NCBI GenBank assembly: GCA_002633025.1
Contig: NMRB01000157.1
Span: 499,414-563,413, forward strand
Direction: 5' to 3'
DNA length: 64,000 bases
Origin: Notospermus geniculatus
Taxonomy: Eukaryota > Nemertea > Pilidiophora > Heteronemertea > Lineidae
The stretch's first letter is position 1; every line of letters begins with the position of its first letter. Position numbers and translations under genes: made by a program. Below are positions 10,950 to 21,307 of this stretch, one piece after another. The notes beneath the pieces are model-generated. The model saw only the letters and a program-made list of their open reading frames with translations. It made no database searches and was not told the DNA's origin.

Positions 10950-11861
10950 NNNNNNNNNNNNNNNNNNNNNNNNNNNNNNNNNNNNNNNNNNNNNNNNNNN
11001 NNNNNNNNNNNNNNNNNNNNNNNNNNNNNNNNNNNNNNNNNNNNNNNNNNNNNNNNNNNNNNNNNNNNNNNNNNNNNNNNNNNNNNNNNNNNNNNNNNNN
11101 NNNNNNNNNNNNNNNNNNNNNNNNNNNNNNNNNNNNNNNNNNNNNNNNNNNNNNNNNNNNNNNNNNNNNNNNNNNNNNNNNNNNNNNNNNNNNNNNNNNN
11201 NNNNNNNNNNNNNNNNNNNNNNNNNNNNNNNNNNNNNNNNNNNNNNNNNNNNNNNNNNNNNNNNNNNNNNNNNNNNNNNNNNNNNNNNNNNNNNNNNNNN
11301 NNNNNNNNNNNNNNNNNNNNNNNNNNNNNNNNNNNNNNNNNNNNNNNNNNNNNNNNNNNNNNNNNNNNNNNNNNNNNNNNNNNNNNNNNNNNNNNNNNNN
11401 NNNNNNNNNNNNNNNNNNNNNNNNNNNNNNNNNNNNNNNNNNNNNNNNNNNNNNNNNNNNNNNNNNNNNNNNNNNNNNNNNNNNNNNNNNNNNNNNNNNN
11501 NNNNNNNNNNNNNNNNNNNNNNNNNNNNNNNNNNNNNNNNNNNNNNNNNNNNNNNNNNNNNNNNNNNNNNNNNNNNNNNNNNNNNNNNNNNNNNNNNNNN
11601 NNNNNNNNNNNNNNNNNNNNNNNNNNNNNNNNNNNNNNNNNNNNNNNNNNNNNNNNNNNNNNNNNNNNNNNNNNNNNNNNNNNNNNNNNNNNNNNNNNNN
11701 NNNNNNNNNNNNNNNNNNNNNNNNNNNNNNNNNNNNNNNNNNNNNNNNNNNNNNNNNNNNNNNNNNNNNNNNNNNNNNNNNNNNNNNNNNNNNNNNNNNN
11801 NNNNNNNNNNNNNNNNNNNNNNNNNNNNNNNNNNNNNNNNNNNNNNNNNNNNNNNNNNNNN
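10950..11861. other. Assembly gap (N run)
   Basis: 912 Ns. First exons of the transposase-like gene that begins at 12474 could lie here. Confidence 0.99.
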
Positions 11862-11937
11862 GTGAACATGATCACAGTTATTGTAAGGTGTGTTATGTCA
11901 TCCGTCTTTTCAGTAGTATTCATCTCTCTATTCAGTA

Positions 11938-12121
11938 CAGTGGAACCTTTCTATTAAGGACACCTTTGGGACTGACAAATGCTGTCCTTAATTGAGAGGT
12001 GTCCTGATTATAGGGGTTGAAATGAATAGAAATGACCAGTTTGGGACTGAAAATCGCTGTCCTGATTAGAGAGGTGTCCTCCTGGCACTGGCAGAGGTGT
12101 CCGTTAAGGGAGGTTCCACTG
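11938..12121. mobile_element. pogo/Tigger-type MITE
   Basis: 184-bp element with inverted ends CAGTGGAACCTTTCTATTAA and its complement TTAAGGGAGGTTCCACTG, flanked by TA on both sides. The CAGT...ACTG ends and TA target site are those of the pogo/Tigger branch of Tc1/mariner. It has no coding capacity. Confidence 0.8.
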
Positions 12122-12127
12122 TAGTAT

Positions 12128-12166
12128 CAAAAATAGATAAGAGAGGTCCTCTCTTATCTATTTTTG
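12128..12166. repeat. Perfect 19-bp-stem hairpin
   Basis: CAAAAATAGATAAGAGAGG is followed by one base and then its exact complement. It sits directly beside the pogo-type MITE. Function unknown; it may be a fold-back relic. Confidence 0.7.
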
Positions 12167-12473
12167 GGAGTAATCACTTTTAAATTTTTGAATCTGCAGT
12201 CATCCAAGATGGTGGCGATCTTGAAATCGGTTTCCTTCTATTTATTAGCTTGAGAACGCTGTGCGAAATCAACCTGAATTTTTTTGTGAGGGTTTGTCTC
12301 TATCAGGGAATGTTTCTTTCAATGACTGGTCAAGTTGAAAGAAACTGGATAAAAGTTCATTTTCAGTGCTCCCGGCATGCGAAACGTTTACTCTCCCCCT
12401 AAAAAAAACCCGGAAATTGTTTTACTAGGTTTTTAACGTACTGGTAGTGAAATAGATTTTGTTCTGTTTACAG

Positions 12474-12966
12474 CAACGTGAAAATGACCCACTAGTGACC
12501 TCACCTCAATCTTCAGTGGTGGATGAGACATCTTCCAAAAGAAAGTCAGAGGTAAGTGAAACCCAGGTAAAACGACATCTTTGACAGGGTTCAGGCTTAA
12601 GGTTGGGTGATTGCTTAGATTAAGTTTGAAGTGGAGTTTTGGAATTGAGGTCACAGTGACTGTTTTGTTCTGTTTACAGCAACGTGAAAATGACCCACTA
12701 GTGACCTCACCTCAATCTTCAGTGGTGGATGAGTCATCTTCCAAAAGAAAGTCAGAGGTAAGTGAAACCCAGGTAAAATGACCTCTTTGATAGGGTTCAG
12801 GCTTACGGTTGGGTGATTGCTTACATGTAGATTAAGTTTGAAGTGGAGTTTTGGAATTGAGGTCATAGTGACTATTTTGTTCTGTTTACAGCAACGTGAA
12901 AATCCTCTAGTGACCTCACCTCAATCTTCAGTGGTGGATGAGTCATCTTACAAAAGACAGTCAGAG
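12474..12966 (+). CDS. Triplicated 78-bp exons of the transposase-like gene
   Basis: Three exons, at 12474-12551, 12680-12757 and 12892-12966 (78, 78 and 75 bp), are near-identical. Each is preceded by TTTTGTTCTGTTTACAG and followed by GTAAGTGAAAC. All are symmetric (phase 0-0), so any number can be included without breaking frame. Each codes for about 26 residues: QRENDPLVTSPQSSVV, then DE(T/S)S, ending KRKSE (KRQSE in the third). The third lacks one codon. The whole exon-plus-intron unit, about 206-212 bp, was duplicated in tandem. They read in phase into the large exon starting at 13477. The region is Ser/Glu/Lys-rich and probably disordered. The upstream first exon is not seen and may lie in the 10950-11861 gap. 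Confidence 0.75.
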
Positions 12967-13476
12967 GTAAGTGAAACACAGGTAAAATTACTTCTTTGTT
13001 AGGATGAGTTATTTAAAATTATCTAAAATACCACGGTTTCATTAACCACCCAATGTATATAATAATGCTGGAAAGGGGCTCAGTGAAGTCACACTTCGTG
13101 GCTTTGTTTCACCTGGATACTTGGCACAGTCAGTTTCATTCTCAGATGCTATGAAAATGTGTCTCAGGCACATGATTTATCAAATTATTCTGGGGGAGCC
13201 CCACTCCCCAACACACCCACTGAGGCTTCGCATTTATGACATTCACAGGTCTTATCGGGTAGGGGGGGGGGCAGAAAATGGATGTGCTTCATTGTTTCCA
13301 TGACACATGACAGTGTTCAGGGAAATTCCTTCAAACTGTCCAGGGGAATTAATTGCGGGGGGGGGGGGACACGGGAAGCTGCTGATTGTTCTTGGGAGGC
13401 CACTCTTCGGGGCAAATCAACAACTGGAGAGCACCTTGTCAGTTGAACTAATGCCTTTTTCATTATCGTTGTTCAG

Positions 13477-15123
13477 GTGTCCAGCAAATGGGAAGAACTG
13501 ATTGAGAGTGACGAAGACACTGATGACATGGATGATTCTAGTGATGAGGATTACGTACCACCTACACCTTTACCGAAAGCTGATGACAGGAATCAGCATT
13601 TCACGGACTTCGGGGAGTTTACTGATGAGCCTGAATCATTTGTGTCTGAGGAAAAGTTCATCATTTTCGAACGGAAATTGTATGAACTGTTCCAGATGAT
13701 TCCGTGCCCTTCCTGTGGAGAAAGTTTTGAAGTTATTGGCAAAAATAAACAGGCAGTTGGTTCCTTGCTTAGGGTACGATGTGTTTGTAGAAACCACCAT
13801 GTCTTCTATTGGAATTCACAACCGATCTTTCACAGAAGTCCTTTGGGAAACATTCTTTGTTCTGCTGCAACCTTGTTTACAGGGTCTACTTTTGCAATGT
13901 TGCAGAAATTTTCTCGTGTTCTGAACTTGAGAATGATAACAAAGTCAACCTTCAACCGTACGCAGACTTTATACTTGTTTCCTGTTGTGCAGGATGCATG
14001 GCAGGCTGAGCAGCAACGTATGTTCAGTGAAATATCGGATATGGACCTTTATGTTAGTGGAGATGGGCGCTGTGACTCTCCAGGTCACTGTGCAAAGTAC
14101 GGAACATACACCATGATGGACAATGTTACAAACAAGATTCTTCACTTTTCGTTGCAACAGTGTGGGCCCAACTTGAAAAGTGGACAAATGGAGAAAGCAG
14201 GGCTAATTGACTGCTTGGAATTCATGAAAATCAGTGAATTAAATATCACCGTCTTAGCAACAGACAGACACATGTCGATTGCCAAAATGATGCGAACTGC
14301 ATACCCAGAAATAGACCATCAGTATGATGTTTGGCACTTTGCCAAAAGTGTGTCAAAAATGTTAAGGAAAAAGGCAGAAAAAAAATGCAACCAGGATCTT
14401 TCTCCTTGGATCAAGTCCGTCACAAACCATGTCTGGTTTTCTGCAATATCATGTGATGAGGACCCAGATCTCCTCAGGGAAATTTGGACATCAATTCTGT
14501 ATCATGTCCAAGGTGTGCATGAATGGGTGGATAAGAACAAGTACCACAAATGCAGCCATGCGCCACTCACCAGTGATCAGGCTAGGAAAAAAAAGTGGTT
14601 GAAAGCAGACACACCTGCAATGGAGGCATTATCTTCAGTTGTCCTGGACAAACGAATCTTGCAAGATATTGGGAAACTGTCCTGCTTCAGCCATACTGGT
14701 TACTTGGAAGTTTATCATTCTGAACTGTTGCAGTATATGCCCAAGAGTAAGCACTTTTCCTACCAGGGCATGAAATGTAGGACACAGTTATGTGCCTTAG
14801 ACCACAATGTTCATGTGAATCGTGATCAGAAAGTCAACAAAAGTGGTCCACGAGCTGGGTTGCCAGGGTTTTCACATGCTTGTCCAAAAGGTCGTGACCA
14901 TTGGGTGGCCAAGAAATTAAAGGAGAAAAAGCAGTATCCCCATTTGCCTCAACTCTGTGCTACTGTGGTGAAGAACATTGTAGATGGTAACAAGCCAGGT
15001 CCACTGCCCAAGCCAGATCTGCCACCAAGGATAACCAACATTGAGAAACCAAGCTTGGATGATTCATTGAGATATTCTCGGTTTGTTGCATCCTCCAAGG
15101 GTCATGAGCATCATGAGGATTAA
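13477..15123 (+). CDS. DDE-transposase-like protein, copy 1 (main exon)
   Basis: A 548-codon exon starts directly after the acceptor TTGTTCAG; its first codon is GTG, so it is not a translation start. It joins in phase to the triplicated exons. An acidic segment (residues 1-60) is followed by a possible zinc site (CPSC at 77-80 with CVC at 102-104) and the signature SGDGRCDSPGH (D196) ... ATDRH (D263) ... HQYDVWHFAK (D284). SCFSHTGYLEVYH (E411) lies near the C-terminus. This spacing of D, D and E around a [DY]xWHxxK motif is what RNase H-fold transposases show, so a DDE nuclease is inferred. I recognise it only as a widespread, poorly named animal protein type. No frame break is seen. The partner gene at 17273-18279 faces it tail-to-tail. 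It could be an active transposon gene or a domesticated copy. Confidence 0.7.
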   Translation: MSSKWEELIESDEDTDDMDDSSDEDYVPPTPLPKADDRNQHFTDFGEFTDEPESFVSEEKFIIFERKLYELFQMIPCPSCGESFEVIGKNKQAVGSLLRVRCVCRNHHVFYWNSQPIFHRSPLGNILCSAATLFTGSTFAMLQKFSRVLNLRMITKSTFNRTQTLYLFPVVQDAWQAEQQRMFSEISDMDLYVSGDGRCDSPGHCAKYGTYTMMDNVTNKILHFSLQQCGPNLKSGQMEKAGLIDCLEFMKISELNITVLATDRHMSIAKMMRTAYPEIDHQYDVWHFAKSVSKMLRKKAEKKCNQDLSPWIKSVTNHVWFSAISCDEDPDLLREIWTSILYHVQGVHEWVDKNKYHKCSHAPLTSDQARKKKWLKADTPAMEALSSVVLDKRILQDIGKLSCFSHTGYLEVYHSELLQYMPKSKHFSYQGMKCRTQLCALDHNVHVNRDQKVNKSGPRAGLPGFSHACPKGRDHWVAKKLKEKKQYPHLPQLCATVVKNIVDGNKPGPLPKPDLPPRITNIEKPSLDDSLRYSRFVASSKGHEHHED

Positions 15124-16080
15124 TCTGATTGACTTAAATTCAGTCTTCTTGAAATGTCTTGTTGAAATGTTTTACCAGTATTTTTCTCCAATTCTTGGAG
15201 TGTGGGTAATCCCAGCAAAAGCGCTGTCATGCCTGTATATATAAGAGAGCTGTCATGCCTGTATATAATAAGAGAGCTGTCATGCCTGTAAGAGAGAACA
15301 GCTCATTTTAAGTGCGGGGGTGGGTCCAGAATGCTTTTATCTGATGTCATAACTCGGCTCCTTTTTAGCACCTAGAGCAACAGAAATAAGTTCTACCCTT
15401 AGGTTTTCATAATCGAATGGACTGATTACTTTTGATCTGAGATGTTGGAATGGATGTTGGGGTCATGGTGATATCGATATCACAAATTTGATATTTTGAG
15501 ATAACTTGCCATATTGTCAACTGAGCAACATGAAACAAGCCTTAGTTCATGCCTGCTTATCCAAGGACTACACTGTGTTAACACGTGTCTGGGTGATTGA
15601 AATATCATGAGATTTTGATATATCAAACTTGATAATTTGAAATATCTATGCCTGTGGTAGAGGTAAAGGCATGATATCAGACATACTTAGGTTATTGAGA
15701 ATGTCCCATTTCGATTATGCAATGACCTTGATGATCAGATATCCAGGTCAAGGTCAACCATGGGATGAGTTATTGGCATGAGATCAAGTTCATGTCAATA
15801 TCATATGTCATATGTCATGTCATGTCATATCATATCATTTCATCATATCATATTGCACCGCACCACACCGTACTGCACCGCATCACATCACATCACGGAT
15901 CCTGATCTCTGTCAGTGTATCCCAATCTCTATCAATGTACATGTACATGTATCTGATCTCTGTCAATGTATCTTGATCTCTATCAGTGTACCATTGATTC
16001 TTGTAGAACAACCTGTACATAGGGAACCATACGACATTTACAATGTCATCTTGTTCAATTATGAAGGCAGTCATTAAAGG
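15124..16080. other. 3' flank with simple repeats
   Basis: No gene is seen. A short direct repeat (AGAGCTGTCATGCCTGTATATA) occurs three times at 15225-15295, a TCATATG(T)CATG-type low-complexity tract lies at 15790-15860, and TGATCTCTGTCAATGTAT-like repeats lie at 15897-15990. Confidence 0.5.
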
Positions 16081-16084
16081 CAGT

Positions 16085-16238
16085 GAGTCAGTGTAGGAAA
16101 ACCCATCGGATGTCGTAGGTGAATACGCACATTTTAGTAGCTTTGTAACAGGTACAAACAGTTGTAGATCAGTGCATAGGCAATCTGACAGCCCTTGTTG
16201 ATCATTCAGTTACATCATGGGTTTTCCTATACTGCCCC
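16085..16238. mobile_element. Short MITE-like inverted repeat
   Basis: The ends CAGTGTAGGAAAACCCATC (about 16090) and ATGGGTTTTCCTATACTG (ending about 16236) are inverted copies about 150 bp apart. Non-coding. Confidence 0.55.
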
Positions 16239-16901
16239 ACAGGGCAATGGGTGGAGAATCTTTCAAGAAGAAAGACGACACCAAACTTACCTCGTCTCGG
16301 TCCAGTGGTTCGAGCTCATCTTTCTCCTCAAAAGAATCTCTGTCTCATGTCAACTAATCAATGGATTGAGACAAAGTTTGGTGGAAGTATGCTTGTGCGT
16401 TTTTCAGGTCACCCTGTATGTAAGTTACTTAATTTATGTTACGAGGTCAAATGACACAAAGGTGTCACAAGTTTGTCTGAAATTGATCCATTAGTTCTTA
16501 AAATAGGTGTGATGTTGGTGTTAATAATTAATATGAAAGACTGTGCATGTACATTGTCGACTGCATTGGCATTTTGTATGTGGACAATTTTATGATGGAA
16601 AAACAGTACAGCTTGCACTAATTTATAGTTCAGACATCAACTGTTGTGTCTCTTCTGTAAGCTGATGGAAATGACACACATTTACTAGTAATGGAAAATG
16701 CATGAAGTTTAATATGGTACCATTAGCTTTAAAGTCACTTTTTGAAACAAGCCCGAGAGTTTTGGGATGAATGAGTCATCGCCTTTAAAACCTGTGTTGA
16801 AGTCAGCAAATGGAATTGATTGAACTGCTTGAATTTCATCCAAATGAACTCCTGAAAAACTGGAGGGTCATCAATATAAAATGGAGTCATTTTGTGGTAG
16901 C

Positions 16902-17074
16902 AATAGGAGCTGTCAGCGAGTTGACCACTAGGTGTCACTAGGGCCCAATTCAATGCATCTAGCGGACCCAGCCATTATCGATCGAGCAGCGATCATAATA
17001 GATTTCCTGCACATTTGGTCCGCTAAGACTGTGCTGCCATCTGTTAGCAATATGCGCGGCTGACTGCTCCTATT
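16902..17074. mobile_element. MITE family A, copy 1
   Basis: 173-bp element with inverted ends AATAGGAGCTGTCAGC and GCTGACTGCTCCTATT. It is closely similar along its whole length to the copy at 51510-51681, including the internal phrase CCCAATTCAATGCAT and CTGCCATCTGTT. Confidence 0.8.
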
Positions 17075-17272
17075 GGTGGTAGTAAGGTGCGTTCTGTGTC
17101 AGAGATACGCCTGCAAATTTCTGATGTCCTTGTACAAAAAACAAAAATGGAAATGACTGAATAAAGATTGCAAGTTTATGACAATGAATAAGTTGTATTC
17201 GTATTCTTAATTAATATATTACAGGCATTTGAACAGCTTCACAATTTATCCCACCCCACCCCCGACATCACT

Positions 17273-18279
17273 TCAGTTGTCCACATCCAGCAACATTGCT
17301 TCCATAAATCCAACATACACGCCAGATTCCTCCGGAAAATGTTTCCTAATCTCCTGAACCACACAGCTAGGGACGACCTTGCGAATCTTCTTTCCAAGGA
17401 AACCATGTGCCCAGAAAATGAATTGCCTGTACGCTGTGTGCCGAAAACACCTGCAAATGAAAGAAATAATCAGAACTACACAAAAATTTTGTACGGGTAG
17501 GCCTAGGACCATGGCTTATTCTCGGTATTACAGGCAGCAAGGTGTCCTACATTATAATCCGGCGTTTGGAGGTCAAGATCCATGACTGCTGGTGATACAC
17601 TGACAGCGTGGCGGGGCCTGCATTTCCCGGGCTGCATTTAGTAGACCTACCGGTAAATGCAGGCCCCGCCACGCTGTGGGCACTGGGCCGCAGCGCAGGC
17701 TAGCCCCCTCCTAGCTCGGCAGGCCTAGCCTAGGCCTACATTTTAGGCCTAGGCCTAGGCCCTTGTTAAGTTGTTTCAAAGTTATGATATACAGTTACGG
17801 TAGGCCTACCTATTGGTAGGTGTGTTATCTGGTATCCTCTCTATGTAGGCGTAGTGCAGTCTCGCCATCATCGTTTCCAGCACTGCACGATTCAGGCACA
17901 CAGGCTGGAAGTCCGGATGCTCAACAATGCACTGCAGGCCGTCGGCGTCGCCGTACCACATCTTATCGCTGAGTATGTCCATCTCCGAACAACAGCAGCA
18001 TTCAATTTCGGTTGGCATCACGGTGCAATTGCCACATTCACACCAGTCATCAACAGGTTGCTGAATTCTTGGAACTCGGGCATCGACGACTCCGCCATCG
18101 CCATGTCCGCCGCCAGCATCATCATCATCATGATCATGTTCATGGTCATCGCCTGCGGCAGCAGCAGCTGCTCTTGCGTTCTTCATCTGCTGAATTTCAT
18201 CCGGACTGTATTCAGGCTCAAAGGCATACCCGCCGACAGCAATCTCTATCTCAGATTCATCAGATGATGAAGAGGACAT
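17273..18279 (-). CDS. Stand-alone P2X7 'ballast'-domain protein, gene 1
   Basis: Two exons, 18279-17810 and 17450-17273, join through AATAG|GTAGGC and TTTCATTTGCAG| in phase 2 to give a 215-residue protein. The start codon is in a good context (TCAAAATGTCC). The N-terminus is Ser/Glu-rich, then Ala-rich and His/Asp-rich (residues 1-65). The cysteine-rich core follows: WCECGNC at 79-85, ECCCC at 93-97, then C117 and C128. Exon 2 carries RHTAYRQFIFWAHGFLGK and VVPSCVVQEIRKHFPEESG. These match the order of motifs in the cytoplasmic ballast domain of vertebrate P2X7 (WCxCGxC, CC, AYRCYATW, ILPxCCRWRIRKEFP, YSGF), which binds zinc and guanine nucleotide. There is no channel part, no membrane segment and no signal peptide. 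The role of the isolated domain is unknown. Confidence 0.85.
17604..17681. repeat. Long GC-rich hairpin inside the ballast gene 1 intron
   Basis: CAGCGTGGCGGGGCCTGCATTT at about 17604-17625 is exactly complemented at 17660-17681, leaving a loop of about 34 bases. It lies within the intron of ballast gene 1, about 130 bp from exon 1. It could fold in the pre-mRNA; it may be a mobile foldback. Confidence 0.75.
17710..17802. repeat. 93-bp segment with an exact inverted copy at 39619-39711
   Basis: The sequence from CCTAGCTCGGCAGGCC to CAGTTACGGTA is identical, base for base, to the reverse complement of 39619-39711. It lies in the ballast gene 1 intron, 6-8 bases from the exon 1 donor. It contains the GGCCTA simple motif plus 45 bp of unique sequence. 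Confidence 0.9.
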
Positions 18280-18365
18280 TTTGACAGTAGGACACGTGCA
18301 CAGGACACATGCATAAATACACCGTGTGCATTTCGCGCTAAATCATGGAAATGGTATTGCATGAG

Positions 18366-18393
18366 TGACGTCACGATCTCTGACGTGACGTCA
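18366..18393. promoter_or_regulatory. Two palindromic CRE sites upstream of ballast gene 1
   Basis: TGACGTCA occurs at 18366-18373 and 18386-18393, about 90-115 bp upstream of the ballast gene 1 ATG. This is the full palindrome bound by CREB/ATF bZIP factors. A short divergent ORF starting CAAAATGGCGGG follows on the other side, so the region may be bidirectional. Confidence 0.55.
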
Positions 18394-18419
18394 AAATGGC
18401 GGGTTACGTAGAAAACTTG

Positions 18420-19453
18420 GAAAACGTCTTTTCAACGCATTGAGCAAGTAATTAAAAATTGATTAAATTGCGATTTGACGATGTCATGATGAACGAAATC
18501 GAACCAATTTTTTCTCAGAAGCTAGTTTTTCTATCACGTACACCCTGGCGGTGAAATATTTGAAATTGGATGCATGCATGCAAGACGTGTCCTTCCCTTT
18601 AATTGCTGATCTGTCCTGTTTGGGTGGATACTTCAGATCTACATTTGGGTTTCAACTCAGTCTTTTCTAGAGTTTCAGATTGTAAAGATTGTGAAGAAGA
18701 CCCCGGTTGGGGTCGAAAATACTCTGGAAAATACTCGATAAATACTCTGGAAATTGACTTTATATACTTTATAATATCGTGTGTCGATTTTTGTGCTCGC
18801 CACGCCCTTCTCTTTAGATACAGGAATAAGGCTTCATCATGCCAAATTTCAGATGCATTGGTGATAATTTACCCACGTCCACCCGGGGGTTGAAGATTTC
18901 TAATGCATTGTAATGCATTCATAGTGGGGAAATGGCAAAATCATCGAAAACTGCACTTTTTGGGCCTCCGTATCTTGAAATGCAGACGACTTGCTTTCGT
19001 TGCCAGTATCAGCGGTAGATGGCAACACCCTACAGTGGCGGTGTACGAAGTTTCGTGGATTTTGATTAAAATTTTTCCGCGTCCATAGGGGGTCAAAAAA
19101 TGACAAAATTGGTAACAAAATACCTTTTTTTCAACCTGGACTTGAGTCAACGGCTATGACACTTTTTATGTGAATATGAAAGTGCATATTCCCAACTGCT
19201 CCAAAGAGGTTTTTCCACTGACTTTCCGCTGACTTATCTTTTACGTGTACATTTTATCTTTCCCTGTACAAATGTACTAGAGTGAGTGGCGACAGCAGCG
19301 CGCCACACGGCCAGTCATGTAACTAACTGGTCGCATATTTCAGGCCATGAACCACAAGACTTTCTTTGATTTGTTAGTTGCCGCCAATGTTGAGTGGTTG
19401 CTGAGATATTTGAGATTATCAAAATTTTGATCAAGTGAGATTTTCGTGTTTTT
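18420..19453. other. Gene-free stretch
   Basis: No gene is seen. The phrase GAAGAAGACCCCGGTTGGGG at about 18696 is shared in inverse orientation with a MITE at about 46180, indicating a relic of the same repeat family. Confidence 0.4.
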
Positions 19454-19980
19454 AGCTCACCTGTGGTGAGCTCTTACGAGGGTCCAGCGTCTGTCGTCGT
19501 CGTCGTCCATTAGCAGGGCACGTTTTGTAACGGCTGGGGCTATTGATCTAAAATTTGGTACATGTATACCCGTAGGTCATATGACCTATGACACCAAGTT
19601 TCGGTCCGATTAGATTCTTAGCTTGGCCACCAGGTGGCAAAAACGAAAACTCAAATTCTAATAATTCCTCAACTCATGTCTGGATCATCTCCAAATTTTG
19701 ACCATTGGTACATGACATGTAACACGTTTTTTGATTTGATCTATTTTCAAGGCCACGGAAGTTAAAAATCAACAAAATTTTGTCATTTGTTGGCACGTTT
19801 CGTGGCTATTTGACCTAGTAGCTTCTACCTTGGTGTATTCAGGTGTCTGGGTACCCTCTGTAATTGGAACTCAACGCTTGCCAAGGAACATTTCGATTTA
19901 ACATTAATTTGTCATTTGTTCTTCTGGTACATTCACACAGGGGAGCACATGGTCCATGGACCATTTCATTTAGGAATTTT
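19454..19980. repeat. Interspersed repeat 'TTAGCTCACC...GGACCATTTCATT', copy 1
   Basis: This starts TTAGCTCACCTGTGGTGAGC, contains CATATGACCTATGACACCAA and GGCCACCAGGTGGC, and ends GAGCACATGGTCCATGGACC. The same blocks in the same order occur at 59085-59445, with partial copies near 22705, 55040 and 56040. No coding capacity is seen; the family type is uncertain. Confidence 0.7.
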
Positions 19981-20296
19981 GATGCCATTAGATAAAGCTA
20001 ACCGCAGAATANTGCTTAACTTCTAACCAGTTTCGGCCAGAAGTTCCAAAACTTCATTCTTCTACGTTTTTAGGTGATGTCTGTCTACTGAGATCTGCGC
20101 AACCTCTCTAATACAGTCGACGCGTACGAGTTGTTCGAGTCTTATTTCCTACTACGATTCGAATCTGTGACAACTGGTGACCTTCCCAGGATACATGAGG
20201 AGACTCTCGGAGATTTCTGCAGAAGTTGTTCTCTGACGGTGTTTGACGGGATAGGATCGTTAAACGTACAACGGTTGAAAATGGCGCGGATTTCTA

Positions 20297-20402
20297 ACTG
20301 GGTAATGTTAAGGTACCTTATTTATACCCAGGATCGTCCTGGGTAACAAAAAGGATTACCCAGAATACCCAGGTGTACCCAGGACGACATTAACCGATTC
20401 AG
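20297..20402. mobile_element. One arm of the CTGGGTAA foldback family
   Basis: This contains the family phrases CTGGGTAATGTTAAGG, TACCCAGGATCGTCCTGGGTA and the terminal CCCAGGACGACATTAACC. The same arm is found twice, inverted, at 48099-48808. Only one arm is present here, so the copy is incomplete. Confidence 0.65.
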
Positions 20403-20474
20403 CGTTAGTGTGTGCATGTCTCGGAGTCTAAATTCGTGTTTGAGTTATCTTCGCTGCTGCAGTCTTCAGCTTAA

Positions 20475-20645
20475 CCCGCCGGCCGTGGATGATTCTTTTG
20501 ATGGCCTAGGGGTTGGCGTGTTGGCCACGGCGCTAGAAATTAAGCCACGTTGAGCGCGGTCACTACGTGGATGGGTGATCGGAGCGCGTAAAATAGATCT
20601 GCCAGACCTTCCCAGTCGAACCTGGAAAGTGTAGTTCGGCACTGA
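20475..20645 (+). mobile_element. 5S rRNA-derived SINE, copy 1
   Basis: The segment GCGCTAGAAATTAAGCCACG (20531 onward), followed by GGTCACTACGTGGATGGGTG, matches the A box/intermediate element/C box layout of the 5S rRNA internal promoter (GAAGCTAAGC ... GGTTAGTACTTGGATGGG). The left part starts CCCGCCGGCCG. The same layout is in the copy at 20755. The 5S-like part is too diverged to be a real 5S gene. Confidence 0.6.
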
Positions 20646-20754
20646 GACGAAGAGTGACGCTAAATGAGTCAAGGACGAGTCACTTCTGTGCGAAGGGGGA
20701 GATGGTACAGTTAACCACTTGGTAAAGTTAACCTACTTTATGGCACGGCCTATC

Positions 20755-21070
20755 CCGCCGGCCGCGGAGGATTTCCTTTATTGCCCAGTAGTCGGCGCGT
20801 TGGCCACGGCGCTAGAAGCTAAGCAAAGTTGAGCACGGTCACTACGGTGAAAGGTGTAAATGTCGTCTAATCCTGTGGAACAGGGTACCCAGTATCTAGG
20901 GTAACGGCTGCATGTAAGGGTCAGGAGTTGGGTTTTAGGGGTCAGGGGTAGGGGGCCAGGTTTCAAGGGTTGTGGGATAGGGACCAGGGATTAGGATTCA
21001 GAGTGGACGACATTGACCCTTTTAGCCTACGTGGATGGGTGACCGGCGAGTGTGTGATACAACCAGTATG
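20755..21070 (+). mobile_element. 5S rRNA-derived SINE, copy 2, split by an insertion
   Basis: This has the same CCCGCCGGCCG start, then GCGCTAGAAGCTAAGCAAAG and GGTCACTACG. It is interrupted at 20847-21026 and resumes CTACGTGGATGGGTGACCGG at 21027. Rejoined, it has the full 5S-type A, IE and C boxes in order. Confidence 0.6.
20847..21026. mobile_element. 180-bp foldback element inserted in the 5S-derived SINE
   Basis: The inverted ends read GTGAAAGGTGTAAATGTCGTC and, at the other side, the complement of GCTAAAAGGGTCAATGTCGTC. CTACG is present on both sides as a likely target duplication. The terminal GGGTCAATGTCGTCC matches the element at 48099-48808. Confidence 0.6.
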
Positions 21071-21307
21071 TTTAATTCCTGCAGTAGGTTTACAACGGGA
21101 TCCACAAACGTAAGAGAATAGCCCATGTTGACACGACAAACTTTAATCAACAGCAACTACCGGGTAAACGACATACAGAGTTGAAGGCGGCAGGCCAAAT
21201 GGCATGGCAAAACAAAGACTACAAGGAACACACATCAGCACATTTGAGTGAACAAAAATGACAAGTCTTCAACCATAATTAATCAACTACATCTAATAGG
21301 CCTACAT

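Noticed and set aside
10856-11995. Long ORFs across the N run on both strands
   Set aside because: They consist almost entirely of unknown residues from the gap; no real coding evidence.
20531-20583. Genuine 5S rRNA gene
   Set aside because: Only the internal-promoter-like middle resembles 5S; ends and pairing helices are absent.
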